DNA from: Unio delphinus
Lineage: Eukaryota > Mollusca > Bivalvia > Unionida > Unionidae
Assembly: GCA_029339505.1 (NCBI GenBank)
Contig: JAQISU010000070.1
Coordinates: forward strand, 1,421,501-1,485,500
Direction: 5' to 3'
Length of the DNA stretch: 64,000 nucleotides
The position numbers and the translations under genes were made by a program. Below are positions 11,707-22,470 of the stretch, in pieces. A model generated the notes under the pieces. That model searched no databases, was not told the origin of the DNA, and saw nothing but the letters and a program-made list of their open reading frames with translations. The first letter of the stretch is position 1. Every line of letters starts with the position of its first letter.

Positions 11707-12279
11707 TCAATTGTATCCTTGTCGATGATCGTTGATATTATATTGTTGACCCCCAGATGAACTCGTTGATGAAATATTAAAGTGAGTTGGTGTCACTAGT
11801 GTTAGTCGATAAATACCTTTGACGGTCGCAGTGATATTTAAAATATTATTTAGTGGTGTCCACGCAAATGATCCGTGTTGGATCGCGTACACGTTATTTA
11901 TGATATTTTTTTGTTCGTGAGGAATTTTTGTTTTTTCAATGATTGCTATCATCCTCGGGAAATCATTTATGATTGCTTCGATGCAGTTTTTCATATCTTC
12001 GATGGATTTTTTAATATCAGGGAGTTTTATGTCAATTTTATCCAGCATGGTTGTAAAAAATGTATCAATTATATTTCTACGAAATGATGTAAACTTTTCA
12101 ACGTGATCTGCATATTTGACTTGAAGTGTTGCTAGTTCCAACATAGAATTTTTTATCTCTGTGAGCTTCAGTGTGGTCATTGGAGGATTACCAAACAATT
12201 CTAACAGTGATTTCAATGAATTCACCGAGGATATATAATTGTTATCGAGTGTTAATATTTTATCTGAGATTGTTGACAT
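11707..12279 (-). CDS. 190-codon ORF of the virus-like module, unrecognised
   Basis: The longest uninterrupted frame in the module starts at an ATG at 12279, directly beside the (TA)n tract, and runs to a stop at 11707. It is rich in Ile, Asn and Lys, with long predicted helices (KSIEDMKNCIEAIIND, TLDNNYISSVNSLKSLLELF) and a Ser/Gly/Gln-rich end. It has no membrane segment and no known motif. It is first of three same-strand genes spaced by about 130 and 30 bases. Its intactness while its neighbours are broken may be chance or a sign that it decays more slowly. Function unknown. Confidence 0.5.
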   Translation of the reverse strand: MSTISDKILTLDNNYISSVNSLKSLLELFGNPPMTTLKLTEIKNSMLELATLQVKYADHVEKFTSFRRNIIDTFFTTMLDKIDIKLPDIKKSIEDMKNCIEAIINDFPRMIAIIEKTKIPHEQKNIINNVYAIQHGSFAWTPLNNILNITATVKGIYRLTLVTPTHFNISSTSSSGGQQYNINDHRQGYN

Positions 12280-12282
12280 GAG

Positions 12283-12283
12283 G

Positions 12284-12373
<90 letters not shown>
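12283..12373. repeat. (TA)n microsatellite, left boundary of the virus-like module on the minus strand
   Basis: More than 40 TA units with one interruption near 12290. Confidence 0.95.
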
Positions 12374-12377
<4 letters not shown>

Positions 12378-12446
12378 AAAATGAATATGTCCATGTGTTG
12401 GATAATAAATGGAAAAATTAGTTAATGGAACAAAAGATTAGAAAAT

Positions 12447-12594
12447 TATCCATGCTTTATTCCTTCGAACGCTTTTGCAACATCTTTATGGATGTTCCTC
12501 AGGTGAATACATTATTTCTTTTAAATAAATGATGTATTCACCTGAAGAGCAACCACAGAGATATGCGAAAGCGCTCGATAGAATAAAGCATTGA
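12447..12594. repeat. Foldback (imperfect palindrome)
   Basis: The left arm, with ATGCTTTATTCC and AGGTGAATACAT, pairs with a right arm carrying ATGTATTCACCT and AATAAAGCAT around an AT-rich loop at about 12513-12531. Such short palindromes with GAAAGCG-like words are common at ends of retroelements or as MITEs. No target duplication was seen. Confidence 0.55.
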
Positions 12595-12675
12595 TATTTT
12601 TTTATATCTTCTGTTACATTAACTAATTTATATACATTTATACATTTATATACATACGCCCACACTCACGTGGAA

Positions 12676-12677
<2 letters not shown>

Positions 12678-12768
<91 letters not shown>
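12678..12768. repeat. (TC)n microsatellite
   Basis: TC run of about 45 units with one interruption. Frames giving poly-Ser/Leu or poly-Arg/Glu are artefacts. Confidence 0.97.
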
Positions 12769-12769
<1 letters not shown>

Positions 12770-13040
12770 CAAGTAAAGCAAAAGTCTTCCTAATTCGAAT
12801 AAAGAGTATAACGAAAGTAGAAGCAACACTGTTTAAATGTAATATTTTGAAAATTGAAAATGTACTGGTATTGGGATCTAACACGGTTTGAAGAGGAAAC
12901 TGTACAGTACTTTGTATAGCACCTAATCTTTAGAAGCTCAAAGCGCTTTACAACATCTCTCATGAGACACACAAAAAACCCAACATGAAATTAGAAAAAG
13001 ATACTGAAAATAATTTATTTAAGAAATATTATTAGGTCTT

Positions 13041-13749
13041 TTAAGTTTGTTCTTGCAGTCGAGAAAGGTGAGTTTTAAGAGCACTATTTAATGGGATAAC
13101 CGCGTCTAATTTCAACTGGCAATTCATTCCACGTTGCTGGGCTCTGGTGTGCAAAAGAACTGTACATGACTTTGTTTTCATAAAGTGAATGATGAATATA
13201 CGATTGTCAAAAGAGGAGCGTAAGTATCTTGCTGGTGTATACACATGGGTGAGTCCAGATAGGTATGTTGGCCTGGAGTCCATCAGTGAAGCGTAGCACA
13301 GAGAACAAATTTTGTATTTGATTCTGGATCGAATGGATGGCCAGTGTATGGTACAGAGCAGCGGGGAGGTGTGCTCTGATCATGGCACTTTAATGACGAT
13401 TCGAGCAGATGTGCTTTGAACGTTTTGAAATTTCTGGAGTAGATATTAAGACGAACCAGCTAGAATTGAGTTAGAGTAATCTAGTCTTGAAAGTACTGAT
13501 GAACACACGTGTTTTAGTGGCATCTACTGAAAGATATTTTCGAATGGAGCTGATGCGTCTCAGTTCAAGATATGCAGCCTTGCATATGTTCATGACATGT
13601 TTGTGCAATGTGAGAGTACTGTCCAGAGTAACATTTAGGTTTCGTACTGACTGTGCATTTAATGTTGGTGCTGCTGATATCACTACACGTAGTACAAGGA
13701 TATATACCATACTTCTTCCAGGACTCACGGTACTATAAATATTGACCAA
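13041..13749 (-). pseudogene. 3' end of a CR1/Jockey-like LINE reverse transcriptase
   Basis: Read on the minus strand, the order is VRNLNVTLDSTLTLHKHV, then ISSIRKYLSVDATKT, then a thumb-region segment (LLQKFQNVQSTSARIV), an IHWPSIRSRIKYKI word, and YTPARYLRSS with a terminal LKTHLSRLQEQT before the stop at 13041. This is the standard C-terminal half of non-LTR reverse transcriptases of the CR1/Jockey/L2 kind. It has several in-frame stops and a frameshift near 13140-13190. The polymerase catalytic motifs and the endonuclease are missing, as in a 5'-truncated insertion. Confidence 0.85.
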
Positions 13750-14144
13750 TGAGATTCAGCCTAGAAATAGATGAGATAAATGGATTATAGATGGGTCTGG
13801 ATGGCCAGGATTGGCTGGCAATAAAAATAAGATTTTAGTAAGAAAAATCTTTTTGAGAGTTTATCCTTGTTCTAACTGAAAAGAAATAGAGACATTGTTT
13901 TATTGATTGAATTTCAGTTCTTTGCAAACTGGAGTTTGTAAATCTCATAACTTAAATTAGCACCTGACTGGTACGGAATTGAAACATGTAAAGATGAAGA
14001 AAATGCTGCGGCTCTTTGGGTTTTCTCTAAAAAGAAATTGTCATCAAGGATGTGTCTATACTGATAAATAAAAGTTTCATCATCAAGTTACTGCATGTAT
14101 CATATCAATGTGTTTACATAGATTTATAATGGGAACTGAGTCCT

Positions 14145-14350
14145 CCAGGGCCACACCCTATGACGTAAATAAGCTAATAAAACCAGATAGCGAGCCTATT
14201 AAGCAATTTTGAAATCACACCCAAGGATATTAAAAACCGGATTAATGCAGATAGCGGGCCGGACAAGCGATTTTTCAAAACCAAACCCTATGATGTTACA
14301 AGTGGGTAAGAACAGATAACAGGTCCGACTCGAGCAACGCACATTAGGTT
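14145..14350. repeat. Degenerate ~62-bp tandem repeat, 3 copies
   Basis: Repeated words (ACACCCTATGACGT / AACCCTATGATGT, CAGATAGCGGGCC / CAGATAACAGGTCC) recur at about 62-base spacing. Non-coding. Confidence 0.55.
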
Positions 14351-14483
14351 GCTGATATAAACTACATGTACTAGGATACGAAGAAAAGATAAGGGTTGCC
14401 GAATATATCAACTGATTACACAGTATGTATGCATGTACGTGTGAGTACTGACATATATACACGTAAGTGTGCGAGTACACACA

Positions 14484-14571
14484 GTATGTATGTATGTATG
14501 TATGTATGTATGTATGTATGTATGTATGTATGTATGTATGTATGTATGTATGTATGTATGTATGTATGTAC
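14484..14571. repeat. (TATG)n microsatellite
   Basis: Tetranucleotide run flanked by ACGTGTGAGTACACACACGT-type partial palindromes. Confidence 0.95.
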
Positions 14572-14639
14572 GTGTGTGAGTACACACACGTATACACGTA
14601 CGTGCGATCTGTTGAGGATTTCAAAGGAGATGATTGCGG

Positions 14640-15488
14640 AGAATATTCAAAGATGTCGCCGCTTTTTTTGTTGTTGTACAATCAATTGAATTTCATTAGA
14701 TCCATCACTGTGTTGCAAAGACAATTAAAGTGGATTTACTGTTTCCTATTTTTCTAGTCTTTAAATTTGAATTCACATTTTAGCAATTTGCTGCTTCTGA
14801 AATCTAAAGCATAAAATTGAGTCTTTAGAGCACTCTCACCTCTATCCTTTCCTACTCGAAGAAATGGTTCCTAAAATAGATCCAAAATTTATTTTGGAAA
14901 CACATGAAAAAATGTTTTAAAGGAAACAATATTTTCGGTAACCTTATTAACTTCCTCGCTTTGCATGGAAAATATTTTAAATGTTAAATCCTGATCATGT
15001 TGTACATACAAAATCCCAAAATGTCAATTGTTATAAAATTTGTTCTAACATAAAACGCCGCAACTATATGTAGCAAATGGCATAAATAAATTTTAGAAAA
15101 ATCGAACCCCACTCTCAGTGTTTGAAACGTTTTTTTGTTTTTTTTTATACAAATGCAAAAACATTAAATTAAAAAAAAGTTATAAAGGAAAAAAATTAAT
15201 ACTACCTTGGGATTTGTAAGCGAGTATATGTTTGTATACACAGATTATGAATGTATATGTTTGTGTTATGTACTTTATCATGTTTAAGTACTGTCACATA
15301 TATGTAAAGGTCAAAATGTATACAATGTATTCAAGGTAATGGACCACAGAGCAATTCAGGTGATCATTTAGTGAAACATGTGAACTCTTACAACCTATGT
15401 TGATTTTCGTATGATTAAAAAATGTGGAAGTTAATCCTTAGGAGGAATGATTATTTATTTGCTTCTCCGATTGAATCATAATGCCGTA

Positions 15489-15490
<2 letters not shown>
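14640..15490. other. Non-coding, nothing recognised
   Basis: AT-rich, without supported exons or element ends. Confidence 0.45.

Positions 15491-15494
<4 letters not shown>

Positions 15495-15527
<33 letters not shown>
15495..15527. repeat. (AT)n microsatellite
   Basis: Short AT run. Confidence 0.95.
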
Positions 15528-15528
<1 letters not shown>

Positions 15529-15684
15529 CAATCCCCACTTCAAAGAAAACAATCCAAAATAAGACCGACCTACCTCCAACTCCAAAATGAGAGTAGCACA
15601 GTGTTCACACCCCAAAAACAAGAAAACCGAAAAGAACAAAACGCTTCACTTTCAGGAAAGAGAGGTACCGCAACTTGAATCTGC

Positions 15685-15954
15685 ATGAACTCACAAAAAC
15701 CTGAGCCAATAGTGAATATATTGACATCTGCTAACGTCTCCTCATCCCCTCCGTTATCGATGATACCAACCAAACATGATTTAAGTCGAGTGTTTCCCAA
15801 TCTAATGAAGGAATGGAAACCCATTCATAAAGGGACTGGTACACGTCCTTCATTTGCTGATCTGGATGCTGTTACTGAGGCCCAAAAGCGGTACTCCATA
15901 ATGAAAAAAAAAGGCAAGGCAGAACACGAATATTACAAAGTTTACTGGATTTGA
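15685..15954 (+). other. Orphan ORF, 89 codons
   Basis: An ATG-initiated frame with a Ser-rich start, FPNLMKEWKPIHKGTGT and a basic end (QKRYSIMKKKGKAEHEYYKV). No family recognised. It lies in a stretch (15.5-18.2 kb) with higher GC and CpG content than its surroundings, ending in a dead integrase on the same strand. It may be a fragment of the same element, but this is inference. Confidence 0.3.
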
Positions 15955-16280
15955 ACAACCAAAAACTGGTACGGTTTAGTCCTTTGACAACAGCTTTTTG
16001 TCCAGTAGTAATCCAAGTCAAGCTATTACTTTGTCCAAACAACCAGTGGCGACAAATTCCAGTATAAAAGATTAAGTTTTGAACCCGAGTCACTTCAGTT
16101 CTTCTGAACAAGATGTCTTCTTCGAGTGTGCAGCATCGTCCACATCCAAAGATGTCTCCCACTCCCTACCACTCATCATTTTGCTAAGCATTGTGATGTC
16201 TTGTCAGTGTTCGTAAAGAAATGCTCAGATTCTAAAATAGATAATTTAACGGGTGCCTAAGGAAATCATTAATACGGCGT

Positions 16281-16565
16281 ATGAATATATTTGAATGTAT
16301 TGAAAGGAACAGTTCATTTGACCAAGATACAGAAACAGCAATTTGCACGACATCGCCACCTTATTCGAAAAGTGGAGAAAAGAAAATTCACGTAAGAATA
16401 AAGAAGAAGTTGCTCGTTCAAACAGGAAAATTATCTTTCAGTGATGATGGATACATTCTTATGAGCTGCCGCTCCCTTGTTAAGATCGAATGCTGGACTT
16501 CTTTTAGTATCAGTAACGAAGTGAACTTTGAAAAGACAGACTTTTCTGGACGGATATCAACCTAA
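16281..16565 (+). other. Orphan ORF, 94 codons
   Basis: An ATG-initiated frame with EKKIHVRIKKKLLVQTGKLS followed by a beta-rich segment and ending NFEKTDFSGRIST. No family recognised. Further open fragments follow at 16690-17010 (ARNDIFQKRKNPNDTDNN and AAKHTLRDFQTVI in different frames), so this is probably a decayed multi-gene element rather than a host gene. Confidence 0.3.
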
Positions 16566-17079
16566 TCATGTGTTAATTATACAAAGTAAAAATTTAACTT
16601 CAGTTCCTTACCGAGTTCAATCTTTTGTAATGAACAACAGCAAGCTTATGTCATAGTACTGATCTGACACTTACAACAAGAGTTACAATCATTGGTAGCT
16701 CGAAACGATATTTTTCAGAAACGGAAAAATCCCAACGATACGGACAATAATTGCAACGTCTTCAATTGTTTTGCCAGGAATCTTACGACGAAGCTGCCAA
16801 ACATACTCTGCGAGATTTCCAGACTGTCATAATAACACAATTAAGTACAAACAGTAGCCGCTACCAAGACAACAAACATGGCTACATGAATGAAAGGGAA
16901 AGTAAATACAAGATGTTTCAAACACCACAAGATAAATATTTTAGCAGTACCATGTTAACACCTTCATCAGGGAATGGTTTGGTAAAAATGTCGACGCTAA
17001 CGCACTTGCACCAGTAGATAAAATGAAAGAGGTTAAGAAAGAGAAACATATCACGTATCATCAACCAGTTCTATTGCTC

Positions 17080-17714
17080 GTCCGACACGTAAAGCTTTGC
17101 GAACCCATACGATATCAAACGAAGGTACGTCCGACACGTAAAGCATTGCGAAAACAATACGATATCACACGAAGGTACGTCCGACACGTAAAGCTTTGCG
17201 AACCCATACGATATCACACGAAGGTACATCCGACACGTAAAGCTTTGCGAACCCATACGATATCACACGAAGGTACGTCCGACACGTAAAGCTTTGCGAA
17301 CCCATACGATATCATACGAAGGTACGTCCGACACGTAAAGCTTTGCGAACCCATACGATATCACACGAAGGTACGTCCGACACGTAAAGCTTTGCGAACC
17401 CATACGATATCACACGAAGGTACGTCCGACACGTAAAGTTTTGCGAACCCATACGATATCACACGAAGGTACGTCCGACACGTAAAGCTTTGCGAACCCA
17501 TACGATATCAAACGAAGGTACGTCCGACACGTAAAGCTTTGCGAACCCATACGATATCACACGAAGGTACGTCCGACACGTAAAGCTTTGCGAATCCATA
17601 CGATATCACACGAAGGTACGTCCGACACGTAAAGCTTTGCGAACCCATACGATATCACACGAAGGTACGTCCGACACGTAAAGCTTTGCGAACCCATACG
17701 ATATCACACGAAGG
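17080..17714. repeat. 49-bp CpG-rich tandem array, 13 copies
   Basis: GTCCGACACGTAAAGC begins at 17080 and recurs every 49 bases (one unit of 50) to 17714. Copies differ by only a few substitutions. Each unit carries about six CpG sites, unlike the AT-rich, CpG-poor arrays elsewhere in the window. It sits 40 bases 5' of the integrase remnant. Because 49 is not a multiple of three, the frame through it is not a protein. Confidence 0.95.
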
Positions 17715-17750
17715 AAAGAGCAACGTTAGTTGGTTGACTTACTTAACCGC

Positions 17751-18204
17751 AGTATGGATCCAACTTACAAGAATCCTGCCCATGCAGCTGCCATTCAAAA
17801 CTCTTATCCTGAAGCAAAAATAGATGCTTTACAATAGCAAAACCATTTCACGAACATTTCAAGGAAGTCAAACCAAAGTTGCAGGAATCGATCGTCAATG
17901 GCTAGCCGATTTAGCAGGTGACCCATTTAACTTCGTACAAAAGTGAGGTTAAACACATTTGTTTTGTCATTTTCGTGTGGTTACTTTGACACAAAAACAA
18001 GTTCAGAGTCAGAACTACCTTTAAACATCGTCCCGACAAAAAAAAAAGGTCCATATCGTCTGCGTTAGCAAAATGTACTTATGTTCTTAACCAAGCCTTT
18101 CAGAAGGAATTTAAGAAATGACACAATCATTTTATTACCACTGAACATCTTGAAATCCAAGCCAGTGTCATGTTAGGTTTTGAAAGAACCTTAAACTAAG
18201 GTCT
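17751..18204 (+). pseudogene. Dead rve-type integrase fragment (integrase-bearing transposon)
   Basis: A start (MDPTYKNPAHAAAIQNSYPE) resembles the region before the catalytic core. Then GIDRQWLADLAGD at about 17884-17925 gives the first catalytic-Asp motif. After a further frame change comes LNQAFQKEFKK, then HNHFITTEHLEIQASVM and FERTLN at about 18090-18200. The order matches the DDE integrase core I recall from Maverick/Polinton-type and F54H12.3-like transposon proteins, which join element ends to host DNA. The second catalytic Asp and the catalytic Glu are missing at their expected places (KCTYV; SVML), a TGA replaces the expected Trp, and the frame is broken at least twice. It cannot be active. 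Confidence 0.65.
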
Positions 18205-18499
18205 GGAAAAATAGTTTAAGCCAATGACATCAACGAAAAGAAACCATTCTTCAAGTATTGTCTATACTCCATCAAACTAAATGAATGATAAACATTGCTA
18301 CCTGAAGGTGAGGTGGAATAGTGAACAGTGGTGGCCTTTTCACCAGTGGTTGGAGCAAAGGAAAAACAGCGACAGCAACAGCAACACCAGGCAAAAGGGA
18401 GGATGAAGAGTCCATCATTTCAAGGAGTTATGATTGGAAAAGTGAGGTTGAAAGGATTCACTTCAAGTTTCCTTTTCTGTATCATTATTACAGATAGAA

Positions 18500-18850
18500 A
18501 CATATTTTAATGAGCTGCCCATTAGATCTAAATCTGTCAACCTTGATTGATGGGTCATCTCACGGTAGAAACCAAACTTCAAGTGCTGCTCACAACATAT
18601 TTGTTAACCTTACTTCACAGGCCACCTCTAAATAGCATTCACATCTTAATTAACCGTCCACATAATATAAATCTAGGGAAAAACACATCTTAATGAGCTG
18701 CCAACACAATAAAAAAAAATCAATTAACCTTGATTGGCAGGTCACCTCAAAGTAGCACGCACAACCTAATTAACTGCCCATACTAAAATATTAAATCAGT
18801 CAACATTGACTGGCAGAACACCTCTAAATAACAGCCACATCTTGATTCAG
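18500..18850. repeat. Degenerate ~105-bp tandem repeat, 3 copies
   Basis: Recurring words TTAATGAGCTGCC, TCAACCTTGATTG and CACCTCTAAATA at roughly regular spacing. Non-coding. Confidence 0.6.
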
Positions 18851-18856
18851 TTACTG

Positions 18857-18921
18857 TTTTGTTTTTTATGGTTTAACGCCATTTTTCAGCACAATATAGG
18901 CTATACATGGCGGCCAGTATT
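18857..18921 (-). mobile_element. SINE fragment (tail side)
   Basis: GTTTAACGCCATTTTTCAGC and GGCTATACATGGCGGCCAGT match the non-tRNA part of the SINE whose full copy is at 35738-35980. Only the tail end is present. Confidence 0.75.
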
Positions 18922-18924
18922 GAT

Positions 18925-19950
18925 TCAGTTACAGTAATTCATTAAATTTTATTGCTACACTAAATTTTAAAATCGGACCCCAAGACTTGTTGGTGAAACT
19001 CAGATCTCATCAATTATCAAGAATTAAGGCGCAATTCATTTTTATTAAAGAATGTGTTTTGCTAATACATTAAAACTATCTTAGGAATTATCCTGTACCA
19101 TTGGGGGTAGTTGGGATGGGAGGAAGATGGATGAAAAGTTGTGAATGGATGGCTAAAATGCCACACTAATGCGACCCCCATGTCAATCGCACATTGCGCT
19201 GATAATTATTCTCAATGTTAGTTCTGGTTTTCAAGGTACTTTCATTGTTTTATATATACCATGTCTGTTTGTCTGTCTGTCTCAAATCACATATGAAGCA
19301 TACTTAGGATGATTTGGCAGGAACCCACTACCCTTGGATTATGGTCAGATGCTTCATCAATTAAGCTACAGTGACCCATGCAAAAATACTGATTTCCAAT
19401 AGTCACAGTCTAAATCTAAAAGTTGGTTTTGTTGTGAACATTCTGTGCACTAATTATTTTAGCCTGTAATTATAAATATACCTTTTAATTTTTTTGTATG
19501 TGCCTAGCATCATTATACACACATTTTTTTTGGGACAAGCATCAAGATACTTATCCAAGACCTGAGTTTATTCTGGCTTTCTTGTATGCATTTTGTTTTC
19601 GTTTTTGCTCCAAACATTAAAACAACAGTGTCACACTAAACAGTCATTGCTTGATTAAGAAACTTGTGCTACAGTTGTGTATTTGAGATACAAGTGATGG
19701 CATGTGGTGGAACTAATATCAATCAGTAACATACAGATCCAAGTGGAATGAGATATAAAAGTTATTTTGAAAACTTTAATACTTTTCTATACACTTAAAC
19801 ATACAAAAGACTTATTTTAGATAAAATGTGACAACACTAGTTTTGAAATGGTATTATTTTAGTTTTCTGAAGATAAAGAATTCCAATATTTGATTTTTAT
19901 GGGTGAAATACCTATATTTTTAACTATTAGTTCACATACAGTATCATGTA
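18925..19950. other. Non-coding, nothing recognised
   Basis: No splice-supported exon and no array. A (TGTC)n-like word occurs at 19262-19282. Confidence 0.45.
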
Positions 19951-19959
19951 GGAATATTC

Positions 19960-20745
19960 TTGGTAATTTTTATACTAGTTAGTTTTTGCTTTAATCAAAA
20001 TGTATTGGTGTATTTTTGCTTTATTCTTAAACCTTTAGTAAAACTAAATATTGATCTGTTTTCCATCCTACAATGGTTAAATGGTTTCCAAGATAACTTA
20101 TTTAACACCAAGGTCACACTTCATGGGGGTATAGTCATAATCGGATGTAAAAATCTAGCTGCTTGCCTTTGGATTTATTTCAGTTTCATTCTGTTAAACC
20201 TGGGAATGATGATTCCCAACTATACAAGCACATACCAACAGAAGTCTAACTAAACCCTTAAAAACTAATTGTTTTTGCAATTTGTTGACCATGATAATTT
20301 ATGTTTTAATCTGACTAAATTATTGCATATTTTAGTTCATAATTCATGAATTTGAATTTTCCAATTAATATCACTGTGACTGCCAAATATTTTGACTTTC
20401 TAATGAAGAACTGTCCTATGAATGTGACATATTTTACTGGATGTCTTTCCTACCATTTGCATTTATTGCACATTTTTTAGTTGATGGCTTTGATCTCTGT
20501 CCTGTATTAGTAAGTCATGTTTGTTTAGATCTTGGTTTTCTACTATTTTTGGATTTCATCTGTCATCTGCCAGTAGGCAAATTTCTGAGTCAGTTTCATT
20601 TGCAATGTCATTGATGTATAAGGAGAAAAGCACTGGTCTAAGTGCTGTGCCTTCAAGTACTCCAGATGCTACCATGGATCAGCCAGATTTAGAACCATAT
20701 ACAGTATCACCATTTGTTGCTCTCAAAAACATAATGTCCTGATAT
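19960..20745 (-). pseudogene. LINE reverse transcriptase remnant
   Basis: On the minus strand at about 20540-20720, SGVLEGTALRPVLFSLYIND and ICLLADDR match the SGVPQGT-LGP--F--YIND and FADD core of non-LTR reverse transcriptases. Weaker downstream similarity continues to about 20000 (FTSDYDYT-like words of the C-terminal region). FADD has become LADD, and many stops interrupt the rest. It is an old, 5'-truncated copy of a different LINE from the one at 13 kb. Confidence 0.7.
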
Positions 20746-20749
20746 GTAG

Positions 20750-21445
20750 GAACAAGTAAACTATTTTCTGGGAAGATAGTCAAGAAGAAAGGAAGATGGA
20801 ATTAAAAGAAAGTAAGAAAAAGGGAGATAAAAAAGATGTAGGTGTAAATGCAACTACAATGGAAATATATCATTCAGCTCTTTGTTTCTTGCTCTTCAAC
20901 AAAGCCTCAACACATGGAATATCAAACATTTATTTCAAATCATTAAAACAGTTTACACTAACATAAATATTTAAGATATATCTAAATGTATAAAATAGGT
21001 CTATTTTAATAAAATATATTTGCATTGTTCACATGTGGTCAAGAAATCATACAATCTTTGAGACTAAGTTTAACCTTGCGATTTTGTTTCATCTAATCAC
21101 AAATGAAGTTTCTGTTGAAAGCTTGTCTGACTGGTTGACAGAAATTTCCATCTCAGACTCAAGCCCAAGCCAGGATAAGCTCAAATTTACAATCTCAACC
21201 TTTATCTCAAGCAATGAGTTCCCAGTTTCATCTAAAAAGAATTCAAACTGAGATTGCTGAATTAATATTGTTCACAATGATTTTTTAAACAGAATATTAT
21301 GGATAAAATTGCATTCATAAATCTTTTAATTTTCCTCAAGGGAGTTTTGTATTGTGTCTTGGAAAATTGTGAGGATTTAATAAAAATTGATGTTTACATT
21401 TTAAAAATAAACAGTGTTCATCCTTTTCTCTATCTCTACCTCTCA
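20750..21445. other. Non-coding, nothing recognised
   Basis: AT-rich flank between the LINE remnant and the two-monomer satellite. Confidence 0.45.
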
Positions 21446-21450
21446 TAAAG

Positions 21451-22030
21451 ATATTGATATTGTCTGGAGTACCATAAGCAAAATAATGTAATATATCAGA
21501 CAATGATATTGATATTGTCTGGAGTACCATAAGCAAAATAATGTAATACATCAGACAATGATATTGATATTGTCTGGAGTACCAAATAATGTAATACCTT
21601 TGACAATTATATTGATATTGTCTGGAGTACCATAAGCAAAATAATATAATACATCAGACAATGATATTGATATTGTCTGGAGTACCAAATAATGTAATAC
21701 CTTTGACAATTATATTGATATTGTCTGGAGTACCATAAGCAAAATAATGTAATACATCAGACAATGATATTGATATTGTCTGGAGTACCAAATAATGTAA
21801 TACCTTTGACAATTATATTGATATTGTCTGGAGTACCATAAGCAAAATAATATAATACATCAGACAATGATATTGATATTGTCTGGAGTACCAAATAATG
21901 TAATACCTTTGACAATTATATTGATATTGTCTGGAGTACCATAAGCAAAATAATGTAATACATCAGAAAATGATATTGATATTGTCTGGAGTAAGGAAGA
22001 CATTTTAATACATCAGACAAAGATATTGAC
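21451..22030. repeat. Two-monomer (A/B) satellite, 103-bp higher-order unit
   Basis: TGTCTGGAGTACC recurs with spacings of 55, 55, 48, 55, 48 and so on. The A monomer (55 bp) has CATAAGCAAAATAATG and CATCAGACAATG; the B monomer (48 bp) lacks CATAAGCA and has CTTTGACAATT. From 21572 on the two alternate as a 103-bp unit, with a decayed end at about 21985-22030. Confidence 0.9.
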
Positions 22031-22034
22031 ATTA

Positions 22035-22468
22035 TCTTAAGTATCACAGGTAAGAAATTGTGCGAATTTTTCTAAAACTGGCACTACAGGCTTTTTGATG
22101 AAATGCGATAGTCATACAGCTTTGGAAGGATAAAGTTCAAGGACTTTTTAAGCACAGTCCAAGACATGTGTAATAATATTCAAAAACATTTTAAGAATGG
22201 TCCAAAACTTGTGTAATAAAAATAGTCCTAATTCACGACATATTATCAGAAGGCATACAATTGTTTTTCTTTTTGTAATATGCTTCAAAGTGGCACAGTC
22301 ATTTTCTAGAATTTCCACTTCACTCTAAGTAAAACATATTTACTTTAGAACATTTTCATACCCATCAGTAAAAATAATTAACATGAATGCAACTGTTGTA
22401 CAAAATTAGGCCACTATCATTTGACCTCCTGAAAATAATTCAAGGACTTTCAACACTCTTAGCTCAAT
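22035..22468. other. Non-coding spacer
   Basis: AT-rich spacer between two arrays, with a short duplication of AAGACATGTGTAATAA-like text near 22155-22220. Confidence 0.45.
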
Positions 22469-22470
22469 TG

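Noticed and set aside
12638..12891. Frames rich in Ser-Leu or Arg-Glu
   Set aside because: Translation of the (TC)n microsatellite.
14199..14757. Frames of 96-160 codons rich in Tyr-Ile-His-Thr or Met-Tyr-Val-Cys
   Set aside because: Translation of the (TATG)n microsatellite.
20521..20742. Plus-strand 73-codon frame
   Set aside because: Antisense of the LINE reverse-transcriptase core (YIND, ADD) on the minus strand.
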